Below, in pieces: positions 9,072 through 17,818 of a stretch of DNA of 64,000 bases (position 1 is its first letter; each line of letters opens with the position of its first letter). This DNA comes from Sphingobacterium spiritivorum. Lineage in GTDB: Bacteria; Bacteroidota; Bacteroidia; Sphingobacteriales; Sphingobacteriaceae. Made by a program: the position numbers and the translations under genes. Where the stretch lies: assembly GCF_016724845.1 (NCBI RefSeq), contig NZ_CP068082.1:4216001-4280000 (forward strand). Reading direction: 5' to 3'. The notes beneath the pieces were generated by a model. That model searched no databases, had not been told where the DNA came from, and was given only the letters and a program-made list of their open reading frames with translations.

Positions 9072-10067
9072 TATCACGACTTCCTGATAGTCCAGTGCCT
9101 GCATATCTTTGTCCTCTATTTGTTGAATCAGTATTTTGGCCGCAACGCGCCCCATATCATATGCACTGTCATCTATGGTCGATATCTGGGGCTCCATAAT
9201 GGCGGAAATCGGGTAATTACTGAATCCGACAATAGCAACCTCCTCCGGTATTTTGTAGCCTTTATTGCGGAATGCTTTCATTGTTGCGACAGCGGTATAG
9301 TCATTGGCACAGACAATACCATCCGGCATTATCTTTTCTTCCAGTAAAGCTTCGGCCTGAACTTTTCCTTCATCATAACTGAGATTTTTTGTTTCCTTGA
9401 TCAGCTCCTTGTGTACAGTTAGCTGATGATCTGTCAGCGCCTGTTTAAAACCTTCCATTCTGGATTTAAATATGTCTACATTCTGATTACCCGAAATATG
9501 AGCTATTGTTTTACATCCTTGTTGTATAAGGTGTTGAGTTGCAGTATAGGAAGCTTCGAAGTCATTGATCACTACTTTACTGGCTTTGAGACTATCTGTA
9601 TTACGGTCGTATAATACAAGCGGTATATTGGATTTGTCGATCTTTTTGAGGTGATCGTACCGGTTCGTTTCTAAAGCTGGACAAATAATAATGCCGGCAG
9701 CAAGCGAGGTTTCCAGCATCTTTACTATTTCCTTTTCCTTTTTGTAAGAGTCCTGCGACTGGAAAATAGTGATCTGGTATCCCTGATTGTAAGCGTAGTC
9801 CTCGATACCGCTGATCACCTTGGAGTGGAAGTCGATATCGATTCGCGGACAGATCACCCCGATAGATTTAGTTTTCTTACTTCTGAAGCTGGAAGCAATC
9901 GGATCCAGTGCAAAGCCCATTTCTTTCACCTTGTCATTGACCAGTTTTTTAGTGCTTTCACTTATGGCGTGATGATTAGATAGGACTCGGGAAATGGTGG
10001 CGGTGGAGAGATTAAGCTCCTTTGCGATATCTTTTATGGTAATGCGCGACGCATCTGATTTCTTCAT
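9024..10067 (-). CDS. LacI-family transcriptional regulator of the SusC/D locus
   Basis: 347 residues: helix-turn-helix at about 9-28 (I-T-I-K-D-I-A-K-E-L-N-L-S-T-A-T-I-S-R), hinge helix (P-I-A-S-S-F-R-S-K-K-T), then a periplasmic-binding-protein-like effector domain starting I-G-V-I-C-P. It is a full-length, typical LacI/GalR protein. It is transcribed divergently from the SusC/SusD operon. The intergenic region holds two identical palindromes (10146-10161 and 10221-10236), the expected arrangement for an adjacent LacI-type regulator controlling the operon and perhaps itself. Its own promoter is at 10094-10124. The ligand is unknown; a GlcNAc-containing sugar or sugar phosphate is likely from context. 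Confidence 0.92.
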   Translation of the reverse strand: MKKSDASRITIKDIAKELNLSTATISRVLSNHHAISESTKKLVNDKVKEMGFALDPIASSFRSKKTKSIGVICPRIDIDFHSKVISGIEDYAYNQGYQITIFQSQDSYKKEKEIVKMLETSLAAGIIICPALETNRYDHLKKIDKSNIPLVLYDRNTDSLKASKVVINDFEASYTATQHLIQQGCKTIAHISGNQNVDIFKSRMEGFKQALTDHQLTVHKELIKETKNLSYDEGKVQAEALLEEKIMPDGIVCANDYTAVATMKAFRNKGYKIPEEVAIVGFSNYPISAIMEPQISTIDDSAYDMGRVAAKILIQQIEDKDMQALDYQEVVIKTKLIIRDSSDKGIK

Positions 10068-10093
10068 ATTGACTTCCTTTATACTTGCTTTGC

Positions 10094-10124
10094 CGAAGTT
10101 AGTTCAAATTTTGCGTATTTCAAA
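10094..10124 (-). promoter_or_regulatory. Promoter of the minus-strand LacI-type gene
   Basis: On the minus strand, TTTG (10121-10124), a 19-bp spacer and TAACTTCG (10094-10101) match the Bacteroidota -33/-7 pattern with one mismatch. It lies about 27 bp before the start codon. Confidence 0.55.
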
Positions 10125-10145
10125 CTGCATCATATCTTTAATTTT

Positions 10146-10161
10146 ATGCAAACATTTGCAT
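10146..10161. promoter_or_regulatory. LacI-type operator, copy 1
   Basis: ATGCAAACATTTGCAT: 7-bp inverted arms ATGCAAA/TTTGCAT around a CA centre. It lies 22 bp upstream of the -33 element of the divergent LacI-type gene and is identical to the copy starting 75 bp further on. Probably bound by the protein encoded at 9024-10067. Confidence 0.75.
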
Positions 10162-10220
10162 TAATAATTGTATGATTAATTGGTTTTAAATGTGTTTATT
10201 TAATTATTTTAAGTTTTTTT

Positions 10221-10236
10221 ATGCAAACATTTGCAT
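10221..10236. promoter_or_regulatory. LacI-type operator, copy 2
   Basis: Second exact copy of ATGCAAACATTTGCAT. It overlaps the -33 element (TTTG, 10230-10233) of the susC promoter, so binding would block RNA polymerase. The 75-bp start-to-start spacing is about seven helical turns, which places both copies on the same face of the DNA and would permit looping. Confidence 0.78.
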
Positions 10237-10260
10237 TGAATTTGTTTTTTGTCTACCTTG
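10230..10260 (+). promoter_or_regulatory. Promoter of the SusC/SusD operon
   Basis: TTTG (10230-10233), a 20-bp spacer and TACCTTG (10254-10260), close to the consensus TAnnTTTG. It lies about 42 bp before the susC-type start codon. Confidence 0.55.
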
Positions 10261-10301
10261 CTTAAACTAAATAACAGATGCTATAAACTAAAGTCTGAAT
10301 T

Positions 10302-13300
10302 ATGATATTTATTACTAACCATCGAAAAACAAAAGGGAGCAATCGAGCCTTTTTTCTGACGATTTGGTTTTTGGGTTTGATGTTGTCCGCTCCGGGCTCA
10401 ACATTTGCACAGCAAAAACAGGTTTCAGGAAAAGTCATTGATGCTGCTACTAAAGAGCCCCTTCCGGGCGTGAGTGTTCTGCTCATGGGGCAAAATTCCG
10501 GTATTAGTACCGATAATTCCGGTAATTTCACCTTAAAAGATGTCCGTGAGGGGCAATCTCTGGTTTTTTCATTTTTGGGGTATACCAGTCAGACTGTAAA
10601 GGTCGATACCCGCAATGTCTACAACATCTCTCTGAACAGTCTTTCAACACTTATGGAAGAGACAGTTGTCGTAGGATACGGCCGGCAGAAAAGACGGAAC
10701 CTGACCGGTTCTGTAGTGTCTGTGGGTGCAAGCGAAATCGAGAAAACCACATTACAGGATCCTTTATCTATTCTGCAGGGACGGGCAGCAGGGGTACAGG
10801 TATCTTCTAACTCCGGAGCACCCGGAGGCGAGATGACCATTCGTGTACGTGGTAACTCCTCATTGAACTCCGGAAATAATCCACTCTTTGTTGTGGATGG
10901 TATTCCGATTGAGTCAAATTCTATCTCTTCTCTGAACGGTACTGAAAATTCAGGCTTGAATCCGCTGGCTGATATCAATCCAAGTGATATCGCTTCTATG
11001 GAAATTCTGAAAGATGCAGCATCGACAGCGATTTATGGTTCAAGAGCTGCCAACGGTGTGGTCATGATCACTACTAAGCGCGGGGCAGAAGGTAAGCCGG
11101 AAGTATTGTTGAATGCAACTACAGGGGTGAGTTCGCTGACACGTAAGTTAAGCGTATTGAATGCAAGACAATACCGCGAAGCTGTTCTGGATTCCTACAA
11201 CGCCATGACCGTTCCTGAAGATCCTTATTATACACTTATTGACTCCCTAAACCCCATGAACAACGGGGATGTGGACTGGCAGGATGAGCTGATGCGAAGT
11301 GCCAAGCAATATAAAATAGATCTCTCTGTACGTGGCGGTAACCAGGGAACCAAATATGCCTGGAGTTCCTCTTATCTGGATCAGGACGGTGTAATACTCA
11401 ATTCCAACTACAAACGATTCACCTCACGTCTAAATGTAGATTTCAATATTTCTGATCGCATCCGTATCGGACAGAGTGTATCGTATACAAATGCGGTAAA
11501 CAACCGTACCAATGCAGCAGGATCGGGCAACCTGAGTATTATCCGGAGCTTGCTGGTGCGCCCGCCTAATATGTCTATGTATCTTCCGGACGGATCACTG
11601 AACGGATATATGATCGGTCAGCGTAATCCGGTAGGGATGGCGCTCTATGCGACCAACCTCAACAAGAGCAACCGTATTATCGGTAGTCAGTATCTGGAAA
11701 TCGATATCTACAAAGATCTGAAGTTCAGAAGTAATGTAAATCTGGATTACATAGCTATGAAGGAAGATGAATTTATGCCATCTATCCTGGATTACCGTGA
11801 AGGGTATAATACAGGAGGTGTGCGCTCTTCAGGCAATCTTACATGGGGTAATGAAAGTTACTTTACCTATACCAAGAATATTGATAACAAGCACAATTTT
11901 GGGGCGGTACTGGGTATGAGTTTTCAAAAATGGCGTTATGATCGTACCGGATTAGACGGAATGTATTTCCCAAGTGATGATATCCGTACGTTGAATGCTG
12001 CTTCCGTGATTTCGAATCAGGGTGTTAACGTGGCTTCAGAGCATGCAATGCTTTCTTATTTTGGTAGAGCGACTTACGATTACCGTGGAAAATATCTGTT
12101 AGAATTTAACTTACGTGCGGACGGTTCATCCCGTTTTGGACGTGACAAGCGATTCGGTTACTTCCCTTCCGCATCGGCAGGATGGCGTTTTGTAGAGGAG
12201 CAGGTTGTGAAAGATCTGGGTTGGCTGAGTGATGGTAAGTTACGCTTCAGTCTGGGTAGTACCGGAAACGAGGCTATAGGTGATTACACTTCACGCGGAG
12301 AATTTACTTTAGGTACGAATTACCTGGACTTCTCGGGTGCCTCACCGACAGTAATGCCTAATGCGAGCCTTACATGGGAGACAACCAAACAGTATAACTT
12401 AGGTCTGGAGTTGGGATTCATCAACAACAGGATCATGTTCTCTACTGATGCTTATCTGAAGAAAACAAAAGACTTATTGTATAATGTGCCTATTCCAAGC
12501 ACTACAGGTTTTGAATATATAACACAGAATATCGGTTCTATCGAAAACCGCGGTCTGGAATTTAGCTTACAGACCCGCAATCTGGAAGGCGCTTTCACCT
12601 GGAATACCAATATTAATGTCAGTCTTAACCGTAATAAAATAACATCTTTACCTAAAAACCTGCTGACCAACGGTTACATACAGAATGGTAATTTCCACAT
12701 TCTGCAGGAAGGATTGCCGATAGGGGTATTTTATGGATGGCGTTTTCAGGGTGTTTATTCCCGTGACGAAGATAACGTGAACGGAGTCACCAATGGAGCT
12801 AACGGTCCGGTATTCGTCGGAGGAGATCCGATCTGGAAAGATCTGAATAATGATAATATCATCAATCAGGATGACAGAGAGATTATCGGTTATGCCGAGC
12901 CTAAATATTTTGGAGGTATTTCCAATGATTTCAGTTATAAAAATTTCCACCTGAATGTATTTTTTCAATATTCTGTCGGTAATGAGATTTACAGTGAGCT
13001 GAATCATCAGCGTAATTCTATTGTACGGTACAACAACTTATCCACAGATGCCCTGAACAGATGGCGTCAACAGGGGGATGTGACAGACTTCCCGCGTCTT
13101 ATTCGCGATGATCCGAAGCAATCTGACAGCAGAGTGCAAAGCCGCTGGGTAGAGGATGGTTCATACATCAAACTGAAAAATGTTAATCTGAGATATTCCT
13201 TCAAATCGGATTGGATAAAAAGAATCGGAATGCGTAAGCTGGATGCCTTTGTGACTGCAACTAACCTGATCACCTGGACGAAATACACCGGTTTTGATCC

Positions 13301-13397
13301 CGATGTAAACTCTTATTCAGGACTTCGTGTCGGTTTGGATGAAGGTTCGTATCCGCAGAGTCGTACCTATATGTTCGGTTTAATCTTTGGACTTTAA
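10302..13397 (+). CDS. SusC/RagA-family TonB-dependent outer-membrane transporter
   Basis: 1031 residues: signal peptide ending near T-F-A-Q (about residue 38), a carboxypeptidase-regulatory-like beta domain (about 40-125; V-S-G-K-V-I-D-A-A-T-K-E-P-L-P-G), a TonB plug (about 135-245; P-L-F-V-V-D-G-I-P and Y-G-S-R-A-A-N-G-V), and a 22-strand-type barrel to the C terminus. There is no N-terminal STN signalling domain, unlike the two other SusC proteins in this window, which agrees with control by a LacI-type protein rather than by sigma/anti-sigma. It imports oligosaccharides with the SusD protein encoded 10 bp downstream. Context suggests GlcNAc-containing oligosaccharides. Confidence 0.95.
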   Translation: MIFITNHRKTKGSNRAFFLTIWFLGLMLSAPGSTFAQQKQVSGKVIDAATKEPLPGVSVLLMGQNSGISTDNSGNFTLKDVREGQSLVFSFLGYTSQTVKVDTRNVYNISLNSLSTLMEETVVVGYGRQKRRNLTGSVVSVGASEIEKTTLQDPLSILQGRAAGVQVSSNSGAPGGEMTIRVRGNSSLNSGNNPLFVVDGIPIESNSISSLNGTENSGLNPLADINPSDIASMEILKDAASTAIYGSRAANGVVMITTKRGAEGKPEVLLNATTGVSSLTRKLSVLNARQYREAVLDSYNAMTVPEDPYYTLIDSLNPMNNGDVDWQDELMRSAKQYKIDLSVRGGNQGTKYAWSSSYLDQDGVILNSNYKRFTSRLNVDFNISDRIRIGQSVSYTNAVNNRTNAAGSGNLSIIRSLLVRPPNMSMYLPDGSLNGYMIGQRNPVGMALYATNLNKSNRIIGSQYLEIDIYKDLKFRSNVNLDYIAMKEDEFMPSILDYREGYNTGGVRSSGNLTWGNESYFTYTKNIDNKHNFGAVLGMSFQKWRYDRTGLDGMYFPSDDIRTLNAASVISNQGVNVASEHAMLSYFGRATYDYRGKYLLEFNLRADGSSRFGRDKRFGYFPSASAGWRFVEEQVVKDLGWLSDGKLRFSLGSTGNEAIGDYTSRGEFTLGTNYLDFSGASPTVMPNASLTWETTKQYNLGLELGFINNRIMFSTDAYLKKTKDLLYNVPIPSTTGFEYITQNIGSIENRGLEFSLQTRNLEGAFTWNTNINVSLNRNKITSLPKNLLTNGYIQNGNFHILQEGLPIGVFYGWRFQGVYSRDEDNVNGVTNGANGPVFVGGDPIWKDLNNDNIINQDDREIIGYAEPKYFGGISNDFSYKNFHLNVFFQYSVGNEIYSELNHQRNSIVRYNNLSTDALNRWRQQGDVTDFPRLIRDDPKQSDSRVQSRWVEDGSYIKLKNVNLRYSFKSDWIKRIGMRKLDAFVTATNLITWTKYTGFDPDVNSYSGLRVGLDEGSYPQSRTYMFGLIFGL

Positions 13398-13407
13398 TTA
13401 ATTAGCC

Positions 13408-14781
13408 ATGAAAAGATCTTTTAAATATATATTCGCCGGTTTCGTATTGCTGGTTGCTACGGCTTGTTCAGATTCACTTCTGGATAAGGATCCGATCAGT
13501 AATTTTTCGGGACAAGGTTATTATAAAAAACCGAGTGACGCACAAGCTGGTGTCAACGGTATATATAACAGTATGCAATCCCTGTTTCGTCTTAATTTTG
13601 CCTATTGGGGTGAAGGACGTGCAGATAATGTGACAACCCGCCATTCGGGAGACCCGTTTGCGTTGCAGCAGAATGTTCTTACTCCAATTATCAATTCGGC
13701 ACGATGGGATAATTTCTACACGTTGATATCACGTGCAAATTATGCTATCAAATACACCCCCCAAGTATTTGGAGAGGGAGAAAGTGAACTTAAAAAACAA
13801 TTACTGGGACAATCTCATGCACTGCGTGCAATAGCTTACTTCTATCTGGTACGTATCTGGGGAGAGGTTCCGCTTATCACAGAGCCCTATGAAAGTGTGG
13901 AGCAGGATTTGTTTGTAAAGCAAAATACCACAGCAGAGGTACTGGCAAAAGTAGAAGAGGATTTGCTCTTTGCTACTGAAAACTGTGCGAGCAGTTATTC
14001 CGGAGCACGTAACCGTGTACTGATCACCAAAGGTGCTGCCTATGCTTACCTGACGCAGCTCTATATGTGGCAAAAGAAATATGACAAGGCAATTGCTGCA
14101 GCACAGAATATACTGGGAGACCCGCAATATAGTCTGGTAGCTATGAGTGACTGGAATGATATCTTCGTAAAAGGCAGCAGTACCGAAAGTATTTTTGAAG
14201 TTGGATACAATGAGACACAAACGAATGGCCTGCGCATATTGTATGCTATCGGTTCAGATAGTGATTACGTACCAAGTACCAGTTTTATTGCATCTATCGA
14301 ACAGGGAGACTTACGCAAGGCCCGTATCTATGATGTAACTCAGGTACAACCCCGTAAAATATGGAAATTCTTTGGTCAGGGCTTTAATGATGAGAGTGCA
14401 GATCCTTCTTCTAATAATATCGTGCTGACGCGATTAGCAGATATTATATTGTTAAAAGCTGAGGCGCATGCACAGTTGCAGCAACCAACAGAAGCATTGG
14501 AACTGCTGAACCGTATTCGTCGCCGTGCCGGACTTTCGGTCATGGATGAGGCATCAGCAAACAATCTTTATGGAAATCTGGTGAATGCTATCCTGCATGA
14601 GCGCTCGATCGAATTATGCTTTGAAGGACACCGCTGGTTTGACCTGGTACGTACAGGTAAAGCAATCTCCACAATGAAACCTATCAACGGCCTTGCTGAT
14701 GAGCGTAATCTTGTATGGCCGATTCATGAAAGTGCTGTTCTTAGAAACCCTAACCTTAACCAAAATGAATTTTATAAGTAA
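13408..14781 (+). CDS. SusD/RagB-family glycan-binding lipoprotein
   Basis: 457 residues with a lipoprotein signal (V-A-T-A-C, lipidated Cys20). Mature start S-D-S-L-L-D-K-D-P is typical of SusD proteins, and the helical TPR-like core and C-terminal E-R-S-I-E-L-C-F-E-G-H-R-W-F-D-L motif are present. It forms the lid over the SusC barrel encoded directly upstream and captures glycan at the cell surface. The family is highly variable in its ligand-binding loops, so the ligand cannot be read from sequence. Confidence 0.95.
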   Translation: MKRSFKYIFAGFVLLVATACSDSLLDKDPISNFSGQGYYKKPSDAQAGVNGIYNSMQSLFRLNFAYWGEGRADNVTTRHSGDPFALQQNVLTPIINSARWDNFYTLISRANYAIKYTPQVFGEGESELKKQLLGQSHALRAIAYFYLVRIWGEVPLITEPYESVEQDLFVKQNTTAEVLAKVEEDLLFATENCASSYSGARNRVLITKGAAYAYLTQLYMWQKKYDKAIAAAQNILGDPQYSLVAMSDWNDIFVKGSSTESIFEVGYNETQTNGLRILYAIGSDSDYVPSTSFIASIEQGDLRKARIYDVTQVQPRKIWKFFGQGFNDESADPSSNNIVLTRLADIILLKAEAHAQLQQPTEALELLNRIRRRAGLSVMDEASANNLYGNLVNAILHERSIELCFEGHRWFDLVRTGKAISTMKPINGLADERNLVWPIHESAVLRNPNLNQNEFYK

Positions 14782-14785
14782 TCAT

Positions 14786-16228
14786 ATGAAAAAGATAAAA
14801 CATATAATTACGCATTCCCTGTTGGGGATGAGTATATTGGTTTTGCTCTTCAGTTGTGAAATCCAGGAAAGCTTTGACTATGAACATGCCCCGGACAACA
14901 GTAAACTGAATATGTCTGCATTGGCCTATATCAAAGGAAATGAATCTCTTTCGATGTTTGCAGAGGCTGTAGAACGGACTCAGTTTGCATCGTTCTATGA
15001 AGGTACCACTCCTGCAACATTTATTGTTCCCAATAATCAGGCATTTACGGCTTATCTGAAAGAGAATGGATATGTTAGCATCGCCGCTATTCCGCTTCCG
15101 ATATTAAAAAATATACTACGGTATCATATTGTCAAGAGTGTAGTTAATTTTAATGATCCGGCTTTAGCACCCAGCAACAGACCTATTGCTTATACTACAG
15201 AAAACGGCCAGATTATGTACTTGTCGCATACCAGTACCTATGTCGGGCTGATCAACGAAGGTACAAACAGACAATGGCAGATCCGGACGTCCAATCTGGT
15301 GCCTGATAACGGTGTTATTCATGTTGTAAATTTTGTTGTTTTCTATTCTGCACCTACGGGTGATGCCAATGCTGTCAATCCGAATCTGTTGCAGGACACT
15401 ATTTTTCCGAAACAGGATAGCTATGTTAATGGCGGGATTGAATCAACCAAAAACTTTGGTACAAATACATTATTGAAAATCAAGAATGTAAGCAATAACG
15501 GTGACTACGACCGTAAGGCTTTTTTGATGTTTGACTTCGCAGATTTCAAGAAACAAGGTGTAGTGACAGATCTTAAATTGCAACTGGCTGTATCTTTTAC
15601 AGCAGCGAAAGGAGTTGATCTCAATCTGTTTGAAACGCCTAGTACTTCGTGGGTAGAGGCTTCGCTGAATTTCACCAATGCCGTGTTCCCTACATCTCCG
15701 CGTATTGCATCGATCAAGACGAGTAAAGTCAGTACGTTCAAATTTGACCTTACGGATTACTACAAAGAGCGTAAACCCACAGGATTGAAGTCTTTCATGC
15801 TGGATGGTCAGCCGGGATCTGACGAAACCGATGAAATCGCATCTAAGGAACATCCTACATTGGCGAAGCCGATGTTGATTGCTACTCTGGCGACTGGAGA
15901 TTCTGAACTGGTGTTGCAAAAACAGCAGGATTTTGAAGTCAGCAATGGTGGAATGTATGTGCTTTCTAATGATAATCTCAAAGTTGACGGCGCATCGGCC
16001 GCTGATATTATCTATACTATTGATGACCTGCCTGCTTTCGGATGGTTTATAAAAGGTGCAGAGGTGCTGAAAAAAGGAAGTCGTTTTTCGCAGCTGGATT
16101 TAGATCTTAAGAATGTGGTATTTATCCATAATGGCGAAACTTTAGGAACTAAAAGTCTACTGCTGACTGCCCGTGATAAAGCGGGTGCTGTACTGGAAGA
16201 TATCAAAATCAATATTATAGCGAAGTAA
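14786..16228 (+). CDS. Surface lipoprotein: fasciclin (FAS1) domain plus DNRLRE/CBM96-like domain
   Basis: I place the start at ATG 14786, giving 480 residues with a good lipoprotein signal (L-L-F-S-C, Cys24). A longer reading from 14693 runs through the SusD gene and is unlikely. Residues about 35-185 resemble a fasciclin domain (T-P-A-T-F-I-V-P-N-N-Q-A-F, then L-R-Y-H-I-V, and V-I-H-V-V-N). Residues about 205-370 resemble a DNRLRE domain (D-S-Y-V-N-G-G, then N-F-G-T-N-T-L-L-K-I-K), a beta-sandwich group that includes polysaccharide binders. A C-terminal beta domain follows. Sitting in third place in the SusCD operon, it is probably an accessory surface glycan-binding protein, the slot often called SusE/F or SGBP. 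Binding is inferred, not shown. Confidence 0.75.
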   Translation: MKKIKHIITHSLLGMSILVLLFSCEIQESFDYEHAPDNSKLNMSALAYIKGNESLSMFAEAVERTQFASFYEGTTPATFIVPNNQAFTAYLKENGYVSIAAIPLPILKNILRYHIVKSVVNFNDPALAPSNRPIAYTTENGQIMYLSHTSTYVGLINEGTNRQWQIRTSNLVPDNGVIHVVNFVVFYSAPTGDANAVNPNLLQDTIFPKQDSYVNGGIESTKNFGTNTLLKIKNVSNNGDYDRKAFLMFDFADFKKQGVVTDLKLQLAVSFTAAKGVDLNLFETPSTSWVEASLNFTNAVFPTSPRIASIKTSKVSTFKFDLTDYYKERKPTGLKSFMLDGQPGSDETDEIASKEHPTLAKPMLIATLATGDSELVLQKQQDFEVSNGGMYVLSNDNLKVDGASAADIIYTIDDLPAFGWFIKGAEVLKKGSRFSQLDLDLKNVVFIHNGETLGTKSLLLTARDKAGAVLEDIKINIIAK

Positions 16229-16229
16229 T

Positions 16230-16976
16230 ATGAAATGGTATAGCTTAAAATTCAGCGCTCTCGCATTTGTCGTATTTCTGGTAAACTGCGGAGGGTCATC
16301 TGTAGAAGTGGACAAACCTGTTGTGCCTACGGACCGGGTGATCAGTTTCTCGGGTATGGATTGGATTGTTCGTACTACGAATAATAGAACAGAAGGTCCT
16401 GGGCCTAACCGGTTTTCAGACTCAGATAAAAATGTCTGGGTAGACGGGACAAACCGCTTACACCTCAAAATAAGACAGGAGGGAGGCAACTGGTATTGTG
16501 CCGGTGTGACGGCTAAAAAGTCTATGGGATATGGTAAATACATCTTTTACATCGGCTCGGATATTAATCAGCTGGATAAGAATGTTGTGGCAGGACTTTT
16601 TACTTACCTGAATGATGAGGAGGAGATCGATATCGAGTTTTCAAAATGGGCTGTAGCGGATAACGTAAATGCTCAGTTTGTGTCCCAACCATCTACAATA
16701 GCAGGAAATAAAGTGCGCTTTGATATTGCTCCCAATCTGGGACAAACGCAGCATTACTTTGACTGGCAGGAGAAGCAGATTGCTTTTGCCAGCAGTTATA
16801 CGGATAGCAAGGGTTTATCCCAACCGATTCATGAATGGATCTATACCGGAAAGCAGATTCCGAAAGAAAAGAATGAGAAGTTGAAACTGAATCTGTGGTT
16901 GTTCCGCGGACAAATGCCTTCTGATCTTAAAGAACAGGAAATAGTGATAGATAGTGTCCGTTTTGTAAAACAATAG
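16230..16976 (+). CDS. GH16-family-like glycoside hydrolase lipoprotein
   Basis: 248 residues; the start is 2 bp after the previous stop. A lipoprotein signal gives Cys20 (F-L-V-N-C). The jelly-roll sequence contains the GH16 active-site pattern ExDxE as E132-I-D134-I-E136-F-S: nucleophile, assisting Asp, and acid/base are all kept. Other GH16-like segments are M-G-Y-G-K-Y-I-F-Y-I and the C-terminal V-I-D-S-V-R-F. It is small for the family, essentially one catalytic domain. GH16 includes beta-1,3-glucanases, endo-beta-galactosidases and mucin O-glycanases. Next to hexosaminidases and NagB, a glycan containing GlcNAc with galactose or glucan is plausible, but the substrate is unknown. Confidence 0.72.
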   Translation: MKWYSLKFSALAFVVFLVNCGGSSVEVDKPVVPTDRVISFSGMDWIVRTTNNRTEGPGPNRFSDSDKNVWVDGTNRLHLKIRQEGGNWYCAGVTAKKSMGYGKYIFYIGSDINQLDKNVVAGLFTYLNDEEEIDIEFSKWAVADNVNAQFVSQPSTIAGNKVRFDIAPNLGQTQHYFDWQEKQIAFASSYTDSKGLSQPIHEWIYTGKQIPKEKNEKLKLNLWLFRGQMPSDLKEQEIVIDSVRFVKQ

Positions 16977-17013
16977 TTAGGAGGAACGTAATTTTTTATT
17001 AAATAGTGATTAT

Positions 17014-17760
17014 ATGCTTTTAGAGAAATTGAATATTGATGTTGCCGATACTGCACAGGAGATAGGTGAACGGGCAGGGAAGGCTATAGAAGCCGCACTT
17101 GTGGAATTGCAAACAAAGAAGGATGAGATTCGGGTAATCTTTGCTGCTGCCCCTTCACAGGATTTTATGCTCGATTACCTTGCTAAATCAACAAAAATTG
17201 AATGGTCAAAAATTGTAGCGTTTAATATGGACGAGTATCTGGAACTGGAAACCGATGCTTCCCAGCTTTTTTCAAATTATCTGGAAAACAGATTGTTCAG
17301 ACATATTCATCCGAAAAGGAAATATTTTATAAATCCGGATCAGCCGGCAGCTGAGGAGATTGCGCGGATATCAGCACTGATCAGCGTGGCACCTATAGAT
17401 GTAGTGTGTCTGGGTATAGGTCAGAATGGTCATATTGCTTTTAATGATCCGCCTGTAGCTGATTTTGAAGATAGTCATATTATTAAACAGGTTGAATTGG
17501 ATGAAGTCTGTCGTATGCAGCAGGTGGTAGATGAGTGTTTCGCAACTATTGAAGATGTGCCTAAGTATGCACTGACCTTAACGATCCCGACCATTATGGA
17601 TGCAAATCAGTTGTTTTGTGTAGTAGTAGGAGAGCATAAAAGAGAAGCGGTGAAGCATACGCTGAACTCTCCGATCAATACAGAATGGCCTTCTACTATT
17701 TTAAGAAAGCATAAAGACTGTCATTTCTTTTTTGACCGGAAGGCATATCCAGCAACATAA
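17014..17760 (+). CDS. nagB: Glucosamine-6-phosphate deaminase family protein
   Basis: 248 residues, cytoplasmic, close to usual NagB length. Expected reaction: glucosamine-6-phosphate to fructose-6-phosphate and ammonia. N-M-D73-E-Y-L-E-L carries the catalytic Asp equivalent to E. coli D72. G-I-G-Q-N139-G-H140-I-A-F-N-D145-P-P carries the catalytic His; Asn139 replaces the E. coli Asp141 (Asn is also known in Bacillus NagB), and Asp145 replaces Glu148. The usual phosphate loop T-G-G-T-P near residue 45 is replaced by F-A-A-A-P-S-Q, typical of a separate NagB-like clade. Placement as the last gene of the SusC/D operon and the pairing with nagA support the assignment; direct activity is less certain than for nagA. 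Confidence 0.8.
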   Translation: MLLEKLNIDVADTAQEIGERAGKAIEAALVELQTKKDEIRVIFAAAPSQDFMLDYLAKSTKIEWSKIVAFNMDEYLELETDASQLFSNYLENRLFRHIHPKRKYFINPDQPAAEEIARISALISVAPIDVVCLGIGQNGHIAFNDPPVADFEDSHIIKQVELDEVCRMQQVVDECFATIEDVPKYALTLTIPTIMDANQLFCVVVGEHKREAVKHTLNSPINTEWPSTILRKHKDCHFFFDRKAYPAT

Positions 17761-17818
17761 AAAAATGTGTGTTTGATGGTTGTCCCCGATCTAAAAAGAG
17801 TTTTTTAAAAAGTATGTG

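Noticed and set aside
10619..10978. Antisense open frame of 119 codons within the first susC
   Set aside because: It mirrors the conserved plug region of the SusC protein; similar antisense frames occur in the other susC genes (32784-33419, 40102-40683), as expected from codon use.
14693..14785. Extended start for the FAS1-DNRLRE gene
   Set aside because: It would lie inside the SusD coding sequence in another frame; ATG 14786 gives a clean lipoprotein signal directly after the SusD stop.
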